Below are positions 1 to 13,200 of a stretch of DNA of 64,000 nucleotides, piece by piece. The position numbers were made by a program, and so were the translations under genes. Position 1 is the first letter of the stretch; each line of letters begins with the position of its first letter. The stretch comes from Echinococcus granulosus (lineage: Eukaryota; Platyhelminthes; Cestoda; Cyclophyllidea; Taeniidae): positions 155,978-219,977 of the forward strand of contig NW_020170390.1 of assembly GCF_000524195.1 (NCBI RefSeq). Direction: 5' to 3'. The notes under the pieces are model-generated. The model saw only the letters and a list, made by a program, of their open reading frames with translations. It was not told the origin of the DNA and ran no database searches.

Positions 1-713
1 AGCAAAAAACGAACAGGTTTCCCATAATGCTTGATCAAACATCAATTCCCCAATTTGTACTAAAAACGGTAGAAAGATACTTATTTGAGTCTTAAAATTA
101 CTTATGCTTTCGTGCTTCAGAGTTTGTACTCCTTTCAATATGCATGTTGCACAAAATGAGAAAATACATAAGAGATGTGAAGTTAGCAGAATATGAAGGA
201 ATTTTGTGTTGGATTTGTGTGATCTTCTGGATGCATTGGGACAAGACTATAGGTTAGAGATAAGTCCGAATTTGCAGTTGACGAAGATAAGAAGCGAAAT
301 TTGGCACCTTACCTAGAAATTTGCACAGTCCCATTTCGAGCGAAAAGTAGCTTCGCATAGTCAAATGATCGTCTCCATCCTTTTCATTAGAGAGGTCAAC
401 AGCATGTGTAGCATTATAGACCTTTTCAATAGACCCTAGAGGATTTGAAAAACACTTATTACTATGAGCACAGGCGATCTACAACTACAACGTGGCATTA
501 TATAAACTTAACCAATAAGACATACCTTTTCATTTTTGGCTTAATTCGGTTTTAATTTACGGCCATAATCAGGTCTTCTGATATATATGTATTTAAATTT
601 ACCATAATTTATGTAATACAGGATCATAGTGATTTTGTTGCTAGGTTTTACACACTTGAACAGTCGTTGTACGTTTTCTTACCCAGCAGACCGGTCTCGT
701 CGTAGAAGAATAC

Positions 714-2021
714 CTTGATAGTGATAACTAGACCCATTGTCAAAAGGTAGACGAATATGGTGGCGCTAAATGGAAGGATGTCAGACATACTGCCGACAGA
801 TGCGCAGATTTCACCAACAATAACAGTAATTATCCACGCCAATTCGAATGTCACTCTCTCCGATATGACTGAGTAGAATCCACTACCAGCTAGTTAACAG
901 GTAAAATATCGTCTTTAAATGCCATAACTTTTTAAATTTGCGGTCTACTTATCAACTTACTTGACTTTTAAATTGAAAAATACGACTGCGTTCGCGGACA
1001 TCCGCGTATACGCACACGGTGCCTCTGTGGGCAGAGGATTTCAATTTTAGCGAAATTTAGGTTTGCATTTACTACAGCACAATTGCTAATATTATTCGAG
1101 AAATTGTGAAACATGTGGTAAATGAGGTTCATTATATTAAAAATAAGCAGTAAATGTTCTCTTAAACAGCTGATCACAAAGTTTTGAAGGAAATAATGGG
1201 ATTGTGATATAAATACTTAGCAAACTAAACAATTATCACAGAATATTTGCTGTGGATATAACTTATATTTAAAATACGGTACAACTTCGGTACTGTAGTG
1301 GGGCTCTTCTTTGTAGAAGGTACTACCAGGAACAACCTTTAGTCTGACGAGATGTTGGCGACTCGTCATTAGAGTCAGTGTGTTTGCCAAGATATAATGG
1401 TTCGATGAATTTCACAAGAAGACTTACTATTCACCACAGATGTAAGGATGGACAGGTTGTTGAGAATGGTAATAAAACAGAATAGGAGGTGTACTCTCTT
1501 CCCGAATCGTGCCAGCATCAGTTGGGGGAAGGTTTCGGCTCCTGGCGCCCTGGTTCGAAACTGTGTGATCAGGACTCCTATCAAACAGAGGGGCGTTGCA
1601 GTTCCCACCAAGAACCACATGGGACCGGACAATCCAAACTATTATTCGAAAAAGGGCAAAGCTTCTTCATTAAGTGTTCGCAATCCAGTGTTTTTTGCTT
1701 AACACAGGTATAAAATTCTTATGCACGGACCAAGTTCGTTTTAAATACATAAGCAGATGGATTTTACGAATGTTGGGACCATTGCAGTTTTCAGGCGCTG
1801 TGACTTGGTAATGATTTGTTAGGTATTATCATTTTATGATGGTGGGCTAAAGTATTTTAAGAACCCATTAACCACAATCGTACACAACACATTTTGAGAA
1901 TTAAATCGACGAAATGGGACATTCTCCTGCCAAACATTCGATGAAGTGGGTGTTACCTGTACTGCCGAATAACTGCTACCAGTAAGTGCAGAGGCGCCTG
2001 TGGAATGCATGGCCAACGCGA
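714..2021 (-). CDS. SSF-family (DUR3-like) transporter, copy A, partial
   Basis: Three consecutive minus-strand exons join in phase: 1957-2021, 1428-1638 and 714-889. The reading continues off the left edge, so this is a partial gene. The middle exon reads FGLSGPMWFLVG, then RAPGAETFPQLMLARFGK and a hydrophobic helix. This pattern is typical of urea/polyamine DUR3-type sodium:solute symporters (order: WTWAATLLQSS-like helix, SGPxW, APxAxTFxxxxxARFG). The 714-889 exon holds two further hydrophobic helices. Splice sites are consensus: GTAACA, GTAAGT and GTATTC donors with TAG or CAG acceptors. A hydrophobic stretch near 2360-2490 (reading PPLL, then a helix ending KWIKKQ) may be the first exon, but I could not connect it. 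Family membership comes from motif memory, the substrate is unknown, and the 3' half lies outside the window. Confidence 0.55.
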
Positions 2022-2488
2022 CTGTAACAATCCCAAAATTCAGTAGACTCCCCTTACTGTTTCCAAGTGGTTTAGGCTTTGAAATGCAAGCAACAGAATA
2101 TTACTACTTACCTAAAGTAATGAATACCTACTTGCTAAATAACAGTAAATACTGCGCTGTTGGTATCTGATGTAGAACAGAAGTGTATTCTTCTCGCTAA
2201 ACGAAATACAAAGTGAAGTATCTAGCTTTAATGACTAAGTTTTGGGTTCCAATGCTGAAATAATTTTCGTGCTAGTACTTGATAAAAATTAAAGGAGTAG
2301 TAATAGTGAAAGTAGTAGTAGGAAAAGGTAGTAGTCAAGAATAAAGCAAAACTTGCTTGTTTTTTAATCCATTTGGAATATAAGCGGACAGCAATATTGA
2401 TAACCAGCAGGAGGACAGGGTAGAAAATGATTAATAGAAAGGGATTAAACCAAGCAGTAGTCATTTGATTAGCTTGAGAATCTAGCAA

Positions 2489-4452
2489 AGGTGGTACAAT
2501 TCTTATAGGAGATACTTCTGAACTGCATTCATTGCTATTGACTTATGTTTTTTTCTGTTTCTACAGCAGCCAATCCGTTCGAGTCCAACTTCCTTCACGT
2601 CAATTGGCCACCTCTTGCTCCCACGCCCAAGTGAATATTTAAGTAGGATAAGAAATTTAATTGGCATGTTTTATATTTCCAATGCATTTCTCCAAAGAAA
2701 TAACTGATTTTCTGTACTCTTGGAAATTATGATCTCTTATTTAAAATGCCTTTTTACAACAGTTAGGCACAATACTAGCAAACGGACAGGGCAGTAACTG
2801 TCCAATTTTGAATGAAATTCCAACGGCACTAACGCTAATAGTTTACGGCTCTTCAGTTTATCAGATGTATTGCTTGCAGACTCGTGAGATCGTTATACCT
2901 CTTCTTCTAACCGCGTTAAAATTTGAAAAGTACTTCCCCAAGCCGACTCAAAATCCTTATTTTTACAACGTACCCTCCATTTTCACATTATATTTATCAT
3001 ATTTTAGCAACAAAGACCAAGTCATTTCACTATACCTACTTCCTACTTTTTACAATGTAGTCTGTTATTTAATTTCTCAAACTCGTAATTTCTATGAGTT
3101 GGACTTCTTTCTTTTTTAATTGACACTAATTCGTGTTAAGTAAATATAGATCACCTTTCCAGCAAGTCGAAATTATCATTTTAAATGGGCGGGCTCACGC
3201 ACATTCAGTCCTACTTTAATGACATAGATGCCTAATGGTCATGTGAGTTGCAGGACATTTCGTGCGCTTTAAAACGCTATCTCTTTTAGGTGGAACAGGC
3301 TCACTTTTTCCCCCCTCCTCCCATCCCGTTTACTACCAAGACAACACGCAAGGAATTTTGGTCCTCCCATTTATTACCCTCCTGGTTACTCAAAATAAGC
3401 CACCGATTCCGACCGCTTTAAATTTGAGAACATCCTCCAGCTCTTCAAAAATTAACTGTTGAATGATTCGCTTATGACTCTTGACCTCAATGCTCCAGTG
3501 TTAGTTTAACATGATACCAAATGGCAAGTTAAGCATTTTTATATGTTACTAGATCTATTTCAGTAGCACAAATTGTTGTGATTACCGTGTTGAAAAAAAG
3601 GTGGACCTTATTGTACTTAAACATCTTCCCACCTTAAATCTCGCAACTACAGCTTATAATCTTTACCAAAGCTGTGTTTTTAAACTGAATTTGCCTGCGC
3701 TTACGAAACCTACTCACGTCATTTTAAATAGTTTGCGTGGCAGAGCTACGCATCTTACAATATTTCCTAGGGTTGTGACTACAAGACTAAAAATATGAAA
3801 TCGAACTGACAGAACTGTTCCTTCAAACTGCGAGATATTGCAATATCTCTACCCTTTCTCCATTCTAAACTGTTGAAACGAATGTTTAGACAACCACACA
3901 CAGACACCTATGTGCGGCTAAAATGTTCCTTCGTAAAACGTTTAAATTATCTATTTATCTACCCTATTAATTGGGCCTAAACCACTTTCATTAGCAGTAA
4001 GAAAAACATGACTCCTTGTTTTGCGTGTGCCTGGATGGCTCCAAGGTACTGAGGAGTCCCCTTCCCGCTTGCGCTCGGAAGACGAATTTTTAAACACAGG
4101 ATGTTTTATTCAAAGCATGCAGCTTCACAAGTTGTAAAATACAATCTTCATGGGAGCAAAGCGCGCATTTGCCAAGCTCAGTGCTTTTCCAGAGGCGACT
4201 CTCCTGCCTCATGGTAAGATTAAAACAAGAATTGCACACCTAATTAAGTCGCACTTTGTAGCGATGGCTCACACTGCTGCGTCTTTTGCTAAGCATAAGT
4301 TTTCGATTAACCTTAGAAGACTTACTTAATGTTTTATTCTAGCCTAACCAATCGTTTTGTGTATATGACCGTACTCATATTACTTGCAGCCAAAAAAGTT
4401 TTAGATGTACTTAAGCCTTATTTTCTTTTAAACAAATACTTACCAGAAGACA
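2489..4452. other. Intergenic, no supported gene
   Basis: This AT-rich stretch lies between the two symporter-like genes. Plus-strand open frames at 2808-3119 and 3601-3798 have no recognisable motifs and skewed AT-rich composition, and I treat them as chance. No RNA gene or repeat was recognised. Confidence 0.5.
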
Positions 4453-7400
4453 TTACTGGCAGATATTGAGCTTGACAAAGATAACACGATAGGGAATTTC
4501 CACATGTGTTTCATGGATGATCATTACCATTGTCGTAACAAGATAACAAATACTATTGACTTTGCCTTCCGAATTCATTAAACAAACGTTTACTTCTGGC
4601 CCCATGTGTATTACATCAGTCTGCAAATATAAAAACAAGCAAATCGCGATAACCGTGTGCAAGGGCCACCTTAGCCTGCTTCAGTTGCATTAAGTTGTTA
4701 TTCACATATCTTGCCTGACGGCGGGATCCGCTACCTGTTTACTATTCCCTTTGAGATTGGGAATATCAGCTTCGTCCCAGAAGCGCCACCACTTGTTTCC
4801 ACCTTGTACTGTTTACTCACAAAGTGGAGTTACTACAATGTTTCATCAAATTGAATTTTTAAAATTTCAGAGAGGGCCAAATAGCAACACTGTACAGTAT
4901 TCTTATACAATTTCTTTGAAATGAAGAACGCACTCTTTTGCCCTACCTGCGCGGATACCTCTCGATTACCATTGTTGGTGAGTTTGTCCAAATTCCTTAA
5001 TAAACGCATCACATTCTCTGTGCTCTGACGGCCACCAAACACGCCCATCTGGAAATAGTTCAACCACTTCAGCAGTATCCCTTTAAATACAATCTTTACT
5101 TGTTTTTAGGTTCCCCTTTCTTATGAATTGAAAAGATTATTTACCCCACATTCTCAAGCAAATGTAGTCCTAATGATTTCACTGCATTAGTTTGCGACAG
5201 ACTTTTAATGAGCTAAACATGCTTGCATAGGAGCTCGATGGCTCTGCGCCGCTTGGTTTGGGCGTTGGCGGGGCGCGAAGAGCTGCAGGCAGCGCCCACA
5301 ATTAAGGTTAATTTAGCGGACGAGACGGCAACCATCCTCCGTTTCACACATAGAAATGGCACAAAAGATCAGTACACTAACAAAATTTATCCCTTTTTTT
5401 CACATATCTATTAAGAAAAATGAAATGCATTATTTGCGTCGAGAAATGGGAGAAATTTTGTGTTATCCATCGATTGAATCCCATTTATTGACCTAAAAAG
5501 ATTCGCTTATTTCAGTTCATTTCGATGCTTTTACTAATGTTAAATCCTTAAAGGCATTCTTGTGCTTAAAATAATCACTTTAAATAGGAGCTTTTAGCCT
5601 TAAAACCAACCTAAATGAAGATAATTCGCCCTCATTCTACTCATACTTTTTAATGACCAAGAGTCGACAATGACAACCTTAGGAACTCATAAGCGTTAAC
5701 TAATACTACGCTCTTGAATGAGACAATGTCCAGGAAATTGACAGTGTAGAAGAGACCGGGTATAATGAGGGCATACAGCACGAAGAACAAAATAGGACTG
5801 CCGAGAGCGAAACACCATGAGCGTTGATAGACTCGCCTCACTTCCTCAGGGTCAGGTCGGTTGTAACTTTCCATGCTATAATTACTGAGTGAAAGTGATC
5901 TGTAAAACGCATGGTAAAATGTCGATGGATTTGTTATGGGACGATCGTTAGATAGTCAAAAAATGTCAAACAGGGAACTAATTTGCATTGTGGCTTTAGC
6001 GTGTAAAGAAATTTCTTCTATACCGATGCATGTCGCACGAAAAAAGCCACTTTGATGTCTCCCAAATAGCACCTTCATTTACGTATGCCTCGTGAAATAG
6101 GTGTGGTGGAAATCCTTCTGCCAGTACCTTTATAAACTGCCTCGTACTTATGAAAAGCCAGATTAGCACTTGTTGTTGGATTTTTAAATCTGATATTTCA
6201 GTATATGTACACCCCGTAGCGTAAATGATCAGAAGACGGGTGTTTACCTATTAAGCGACCCCACAACAGATATTCCAAAACGCAATCCCTTAGGCGTACC
6301 GCATGAATCATTGTAAAACTTACCACTAATTAGTCTAACGAGCAATGTAGCACTTGATATCTCATAGGTTCCACTACATGTATTACCTCTAGCCCAAATT
6401 TAAATTTTTTGTAAATTTCAGTGGCACCACGTTACACCACCTTGACGTTAGCCTTCATTATTGGAAGTCATAGAATTTGTAGCCAGGCAGAAGGAAGACT
6501 TGCTAGCACTACTATATTCCCTTATTTAGCACGTTTCGAAGATTGTGACTCGCCTAGAATAAGACGAATTTACCGAATCTGCAATGGAAGTTACATATCA
6601 CCGGAGTTTACTACACTTCACTGTTAGACTTGAAATGATATCGGTTAGCGCTTACTCTGCGTAGTCAAAAGTCCAAGGGGCTAATGGGTTGTCCATCTCA
6701 TAGATACGGTGCCATGACTGGCGTCCCAGATTCGTGTTGTGTTTATTGTGAGATTCCTTACGAAGTCTCTCGATATACACAACCAGAGGAGAAAAAATGA
6801 ATTTCCCCACGATTGCAATCGAAATGTAGGAAAGCCGATTTGATTTATTAAGCTGGTACAGATTGCTGAAAAAACTACCTAATTTTGGATTGCTGCTGAG
6901 AAAGAAGACGCCGATGAAGATTGCCATTGAAGGGAGCATGAGGATATCACTACCCACAACGCAGACAGGAAATACTAGTCGTACACTCGTGCTGCTCACG
7001 CAGATTCCAGCAATAGTTGTAGCTACAATCCACACCAAATCAAAGGTTATATTCGTGAAAGTGCTCGTAAAAATCCCGTTCCCAGCTTCAAATGAACGTA
7101 GGTTGTATGTGATGGAATAAAAGAACAAATTAAACATCTCTTTAGAGAGAACTCTTGACTTAGTTAAATGCAATTAACATGAGTAGCGGCAGTAAACGTG
7201 CAATTTGGGGTCCGCTTATTTGTTTTTGTGTCCATAAGTTGGCTTTAAAGTGTCCTAGATACGAGCTGGAGGTATACTTCATTTTGCTAATGCTAAATGT
7301 GCACCCGTGTGTGTGCGCGGTTACATTGTGTTCTCAATTTGCCTACCCATTGATTTGTACTGAGCTAATAACCTGAACCGACCTTCGTCAAATGATGATG

Positions 7401-7940
7401 TGTTTGATAGGGAAGAGAACAATAGCCGTATTCTAATATTCACATCTGCTAATGAGGAGTTAAGGCGCGTTAGTTAGTCACCATGTGGAGGTGCATTAAT
7501 ATGTTCGGCATCACTTAGGTCTAAAGGGCATGCATTGTGTTTGGCTTCCTGGAAATTATGCATATATTGGTGCATAATTTATACTTATCTTTTATTCAGT
7601 GATGTAATTGTTAATTTGGTCGGTTATGAATAGCGGGAAGCTGGTTGTATATTTTTATAAGATAGCAGTATATTGGGGAATTTTTCAACCAGACCTACCG
7701 ACAACTAGCTTTATCCTTCAACCGTTCATGGAAAGGCAGGTGTGACGGAAGCATACTCTTAATGACAGTGGCGACAATGCAAAGGCTATGTAGGAGGACG
7801 AAAGTGCAGAAAATTAGGTGTGCAGTGCGACCGAGGCGACCATAGATAACGTGCAGGAAGGTCCGAACGCCTAGTGCGACCATGCGACAGCGGACCAGAG
7901 GAGTCATGAACAACACCTTTGGCATGATCCCCGCAAGTGC
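4453..7940 (-). CDS. SSF-family (DUR3-like) transporter, copy B, apparently internally shortened
   Basis: This is a tandem relative of the transporter at 714-2021. Phase-consistent minus-strand exons are 7757-7940, 6656-7085 (optionally split by an in-frame 57-bp intron at 6853-6909), 5710-5875, 4959-5048 and 4453-4620 (stop). The first exon carries RTFLHVIYGRLGRTAHLIFC, matching TFPQLMLARFGKRVHLLFC of copy A. The segment 6910-7085 has exactly the same length (176 bp) and entry phase as the copy A exon 714-889. The C-terminal part reads DNPLAPWTFDYAE then DPEEVRRVYQ and a final helix, as at the end of DUR3-type symporters. The exon with helices 5-6 runs straight into the last-helix region, so roughly the middle half of a 600-700 residue symporter seems absent. 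The N-terminal exon was not found. It may be a diverged transporter or a decaying paralogue. The two terminal exons are the least certain. Confidence 0.5.
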
Positions 7941-10068
7941 CTACCATAATGGAATAGGCACGCCCAAATGAAAGGTATCACTCACAATTGGATTACCTCT
8001 GCACTATCCTTCTCTTTTATTAGAGAAAAAAACATCTATCGTCCTCAAGTCCTGCTAGTTAACCAGTAAGGCAGTCAAGTCATTAATCGCAGTTCTGTAA
8101 CAGTACAACAATGCACGTTGTATATTTTGGCACACGGCTTACAAGTGCGAAGTATGGTAGGTTCATCGAAAGGAATCGGATTTCACAATAATATATAGGC
8201 AAATATGTAGCCTATCCACAATTCATTTAGAATTGATTACGGCTAACAGGTCGATTCAATTGTTTTAAACTACCTCATCAGATGTTCATAAAGAACATCA
8301 GAGTTCCAAAGTTTATTGGCAGCAAGTTAATTTAATATTTCTACGTCAGAAGTCTTCTTGTAGAGGAGTCGCAGCATGATTGTTGAAGTATCCTTGACAT
8401 TGTCGCATCAGCAAGTAGTTGGACTGCACTTTAATTTTTGTGGATCACAAATTGGTTATTGCCCTAGCCTTTGTAAAGTACCACGGTGCTTACCAGCTCT
8501 CCAAAAGCCGTGCTTTCAGACAGGGTGAATATCCAAACCGACTGTCCCAGAAAGGCGCATATAAAAAAGTGTAAACCGCAACTTCGTCTTTGACATTGGT
8601 ACAGGTTCCACTATCTAGGGGGTATCGGTGCAACACAGTTGCTTGTGAATCAAAAACACCAAACCCTGACGGATTTTAATTAGAACAGTACTTTAACATT
8701 GTTTTCCTACTAGTTAGATCAAAACTACAAGTCTAGTATTAGCTCTAATTTCACAGTGGGTAAGGAAATATACACATGACAGGACGTGAAAAGACGTGGT
8801 TTACTGAAATAAAATTTTGAGATAAAGGGAATCCTAGTGTCACCCCCATGAAAGGGGACCTTAAATAGTGATTTTAGAGGTGATGAACGCATAGTTTTTC
8901 TGTATAACATAGCGCCTTATATTAATAAACAGATCGTATTCTCCGGCTATAAAAATAAATCAGGTTTCATTAAAAATATGAAGAGAATACAATGTTATGA
9001 ATGAAGTTCGGGTAAAATTGGAATTTTCACAAGGAATTTGGATCCGATTCCGGAGTTGGTCTTCCTAAGTTTAGCGTTTCCACAACGGGTGTTTACAAAA
9101 TAGTAGTACAGCTGCACTACAATTTTGGCACCTCTAGTTTCACCCAGCCTAAATACCAAACTCTTAACCCCGTGTGTCTTTTTTAAAAAAGAACATTTAC
9201 TGTAGCATTATTTAACGTCTACACAGTCCAATGGCGAACAGAAAACAAGTCAGACTTCTGTCATTGTCCGTAAATTTGGGAGCAATTTGAGCGGTTGGTC
9301 TCAACAATGTTAGATTAGCAGTTTTTAATTGTCAGCGCAGAAGTTATGGTAGAGGTTTACGAGGGCGAACGAGACAAGTTACTTCTGGTCACAAAGAATG
9401 TGACTATTACTTACTAGAATGCTTTGTAATTGGAATGAACGTGCGCTTCCAGATATCCAGCCTAGACCTAGACCGGTGAAAGCATGCTTTCAATGCTTAT
9501 CCATGGCTGACACAAATAATTTTGATTACTCATTCAAAAGACACATGAAACCTTCACCATCCCATTCCAGACACAAACTTCGTCAATTATTTTATGAAAA
9601 TGATGTGCACATCCTGACAGACTACCTTCACAGGACAAGTAGACAACACTCATCACTTCGATTTATATAATGAGCATTTGATCAACAACTTTAGAGCCAA
9701 TTTAAAAACGAAGTAATCATTTACTTCCGTTGAATACGTAACGAGTGGCATGCGATTGGCGGATCCTCTGACAGGGCTGTCGTGTGGTTACCTCGCCTGG
9801 ACAGCAAACAAACTGTTGACAGTAGATAAAACCAGAAGAAATAGTGACTTACCAAATATCTATTTGCGAACAATCGCAACACCTCGCTGGTAAATGATCC
9901 TCCCCGAGTTCGCGACAGTTACCACCGCCACTCGTATGTGGGCAGTCTTGTGACCAACTTTAGCATGCGCCAGTCGGGTCCCGCGTCGACTCCGACCATC
10001 GATCTTCAAAGGCCGCGGATATGCACGCAGGCATACGACCGCCCGCCCATGCAACCTGGCCACAATGC
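7941..10068. other. Intergenic, no supported gene
   Basis: The stretch lies between the minus-strand symporter copy B and the divergently oriented SOX-type gene. It should contain the missing 5' exon(s) of copy B, but none could be identified by motif. From about 9,850 the DNA becomes clearly G+C-richer toward the SOX start, as expected of a promoter or 5' leader. Confidence 0.45.
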
Positions 10069-10093
10069 GATTGGCTATTCGTCCCAAGCCAAT
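10069..10093. promoter_or_regulatory. Paired CCAAT boxes upstream of SOX-type gene
   Basis: An inverted CCAAT (ATTGG at 10070-10074, within GATTGGCT) and a forward CCAAT (10089-10093, within AGCCAATC) lie about 160-180 bp before the ATG at 10252, in locally G+C-rich sequence. CCAAT pairs of this kind bind NF-Y in animals. The promoter assignment is inference; no TATA box was seen nearby. Confidence 0.3.
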
Positions 10094-10251
10094 CATTGTG
10101 GAGCATTACTCATGCATATTTACTACATTCGTGCATGCAAGCGTGGTGTCCCACAAACTGACCCGAAAATCGGCTATTGTTGCTTGTTTGTGTGGGCACA
10201 CACGCGTGCTTCCATCAGTTGCCACTCCCCCACTCACTAGCTCACAGTCAA

Positions 10252-13200
10252 ATGGCGTCGGCACAAGACAGTGCCGAGCGCATTCTCCCTTCCAGGGCCC
10301 CACTCATGCACTATAGCCCTCTGAATCAGAATGATGACTCCAAGATGCCCTGCAAACTCGAGGGGCCTGGTAACGAGAGTAAACGCAAGGTAAAGGCAGG
10401 TAGCGCCTCCCTGTTCGCCTACAGCGTGGCGGAGTTTAACGAATGCAGCCGCTGTGAAAAGGCGCGTTTGACCGGCTTGGATGCCTGGATGGAACACTTG
10501 GGGCAGGTGCACACATTCCCGTCTCGTTGGCCGAGCTCAAAAATCGATGACGGACTGATGGACAAAGGTCATCCCTACACGTCAGTCGTGGATTCTCATA
10601 AGAAACGAAGAACAGCAGGCGTCCCACGGCCTCTAAACAGCTTCATGGTAGGGTGTTCTCTTGCCCCTTTTGTCAAAATTGCATTCCTGTCGAAGCAACT
10701 AGTCTCAACTGCTTTGTAGTTAGTCGTGAACACATTAGACCATTAGACCAAAACATCTGTTTTAAACGCACCAGACAGCTTAAAATATTAATTTGCCCTT
10801 TAATTAAATTCGCTGACAGTGGTCATGTTAAAAAAGCCACGAATCCCCTAAAGCAGGCTTTTATCCCGTTGTTTTGTGGGACAAAAGTATTTTAACCTCG
10901 CGTCACAGTGCATGCGTTGGTAGCAACACAAATGGAGTCGGGAAATTTACCCAAACCCATTTGAACACGATTATTTTCGACGTTGTAAATATGTAGTAAG
11001 CATACGAAATTTGCATTTCAAGTAGAGTTAAGTGAGATAGTAGGAGAGATTACAAAAACGCAATTTTAGAGTGCTAAATGTGGCATTTTATGCACTGATC
11101 TGCGGATTCTATGTAATGGGAGGTTCGCGTAGGGGAATGAAGGGCGACCGGTAATTTTGCGCCATTTGAAAGCAGTTAAGAGCAGCAATGGTAGGCTTTC
11201 GTACTGATTAAACACGTGTTCCATTTGTTAAAGTTGCTTTTTGTTAGGTTGAAAAAAGAAACTATTATAGTATCCTTATTTTTGATGGCACGGTGAGGTG
11301 GTGCTTGCTGAATGTGGATCGCTGTTTAAAAAAAGGCTGTTGTTTATCAGGAAATGACAGCTAAATTTTAATTTTGCGGCATCTCCATTTTACGGTTATG
11401 GGTACTGCTCGACTATTTCAGAGCTCTTTGTTATTATTTAGCGTTTAATGAGTACAACGCTTGTTTATGTCGATACTTAGTTCATTTTCACGGCGGAACA
11501 AGTCACATTCTATTATTCAGATTGTCTTATAAACGTCAGACCACACTAAGTTTATTATCTTGATGGCTAGTGCGACAGCGCGAGACATTGACCCATAATG
11601 GCGAATGGCATTTGGCTGTAAGCTTTCTCTTGGCTCGGTCATCCTTTCGTCACTTTCATCATCGAGGATGATACCTGTATTTAGAATACAACTTAGTGTT
11701 TTTGTGGTTGTTTCTTGGGTGGGATGTAGGTGAGCAATCATGTCATTCATAGAGGTTTGTTTCTTGTGTAAAAAAAGTAACACTATGTTTTTGGTGTTAT
11801 ATCAAAAAATTGCATATGCAACTCGATCCATGCGAATTTGTCAGTGTTATGGAGTCACTTCTCACTTAAGCTCTAGCAAAAGAGTTGCAAAATTTTTAAA
11901 TACGCTCGCTATTTACGTCATTGGTGCAAAAGAGTAAATCCCCACACCCTCAAGGACATGGAACGTTTTATTTTCGAAGCATTGGTGATCGGCGTTAATC
12001 TGTGTGTGATCCACTCAGTTTCTTAGATACCATGGCTTATTTGTTAATGATACATTTTTACTATCATTGAAGCAACGCCAAATTTCAGTTTTTGTACATT
12101 AATTTTCAAGCATCTACGTTTATCAATCCCCTGGGTTGACGGTGGGTTTAGTGAAACTGCAAATTTGCTTCATTACTATATTTTATAAATACCTAATTGC
12201 CGTGTATCATGACTTGTTTGGGTTCAGTTCATCTATGTTTTCAGATCGGGAAAATAAATGAAGTATTTGCGTCCATGTTTTTGTCTTAGCTTATACTCCA
12301 TTTAAGGATTCTTATTTGGGTAAAACCCCAATGCAATGTACGTAGTGCTCGGTATTCCATTCAGCTTGACTTTTATGGTCATTGTCTTAACCTCTATTTT
12401 TATCCTCGCATCTTGAATGCTTTGACCTACTTTTAGTTCTCCTTCTAGCTACAATATTCCACGCTAGAGTAATCGTTTACCTGCTGTGCCCACAATATTA
12501 AGTCCAACTGACATCCAAGCGATTATCCTACCGAGTAGTTGTAGTTGAATTGAAGTTCACCCTGACAGCCTTCATTTAACGAGTTGGCGCTCTCGAAAAT
12601 TATCGTCAATCTTTAAAACTACGATCGAGTCTGAATGCATATGGTCCATCTCATGTGAACTCTCCAGGGCACTGTGATGTTATAATTGTTCTATGGTACT
12701 AACACTGACTGCAGTACCCATTTTCCCCATATGGTGAATTTCATCTCACTGAATAGAGGTTGGAAGTTCTCTTAACGTCTGATTCGTCTCCTATGACAGT
12801 TGAGATTCTCTAATAATGTTTTTGTAATTTTATTCATATACTGAACAAATTATTGTATTTCCTGGCGTTTGAATGTACAGGCAGTTGTTTCAAATAGCTG
12901 TTGTACGTTGATCGGATTCCGCAGAATTTTCATAAATTTCAGCGTTGGACTGGCCTCAAACTTTTGATAATAACAATATTCCTCAGTCCTTTTATGCCCA
13001 GATATGCGGAGCATGGTGTTTCTCGGCTGTCGGTGTTGGTATGCCAAGTTACTGAGGTCCGCCTGATCTGATGGTGGATGAACTAGTTCGTCGACAAATT
13101 CACCTACACACCACGCCACCACACTCCGCATGACAGATGGTACACCAGCCGCTCATTTTAGTGCCTGTCACGACTGCCTACAACGCACCCTCGCACTCGC

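Noticed and set aside
2808..3119. 103-codon plus-strand open frame
   Set aside because: No motif and AT-driven composition (Tyr, Phe, Leu, Asn). It has no splice context and lies opposite the symporter genes; best explained as chance.
9938..10240. Open frame upstream of the SOX start
   Set aside because: It lies in the G+C-rich leader and promoter region, in a different frame from the HMG gene, and has no recognisable motif. The SOX ATG at 10252 is a better start.
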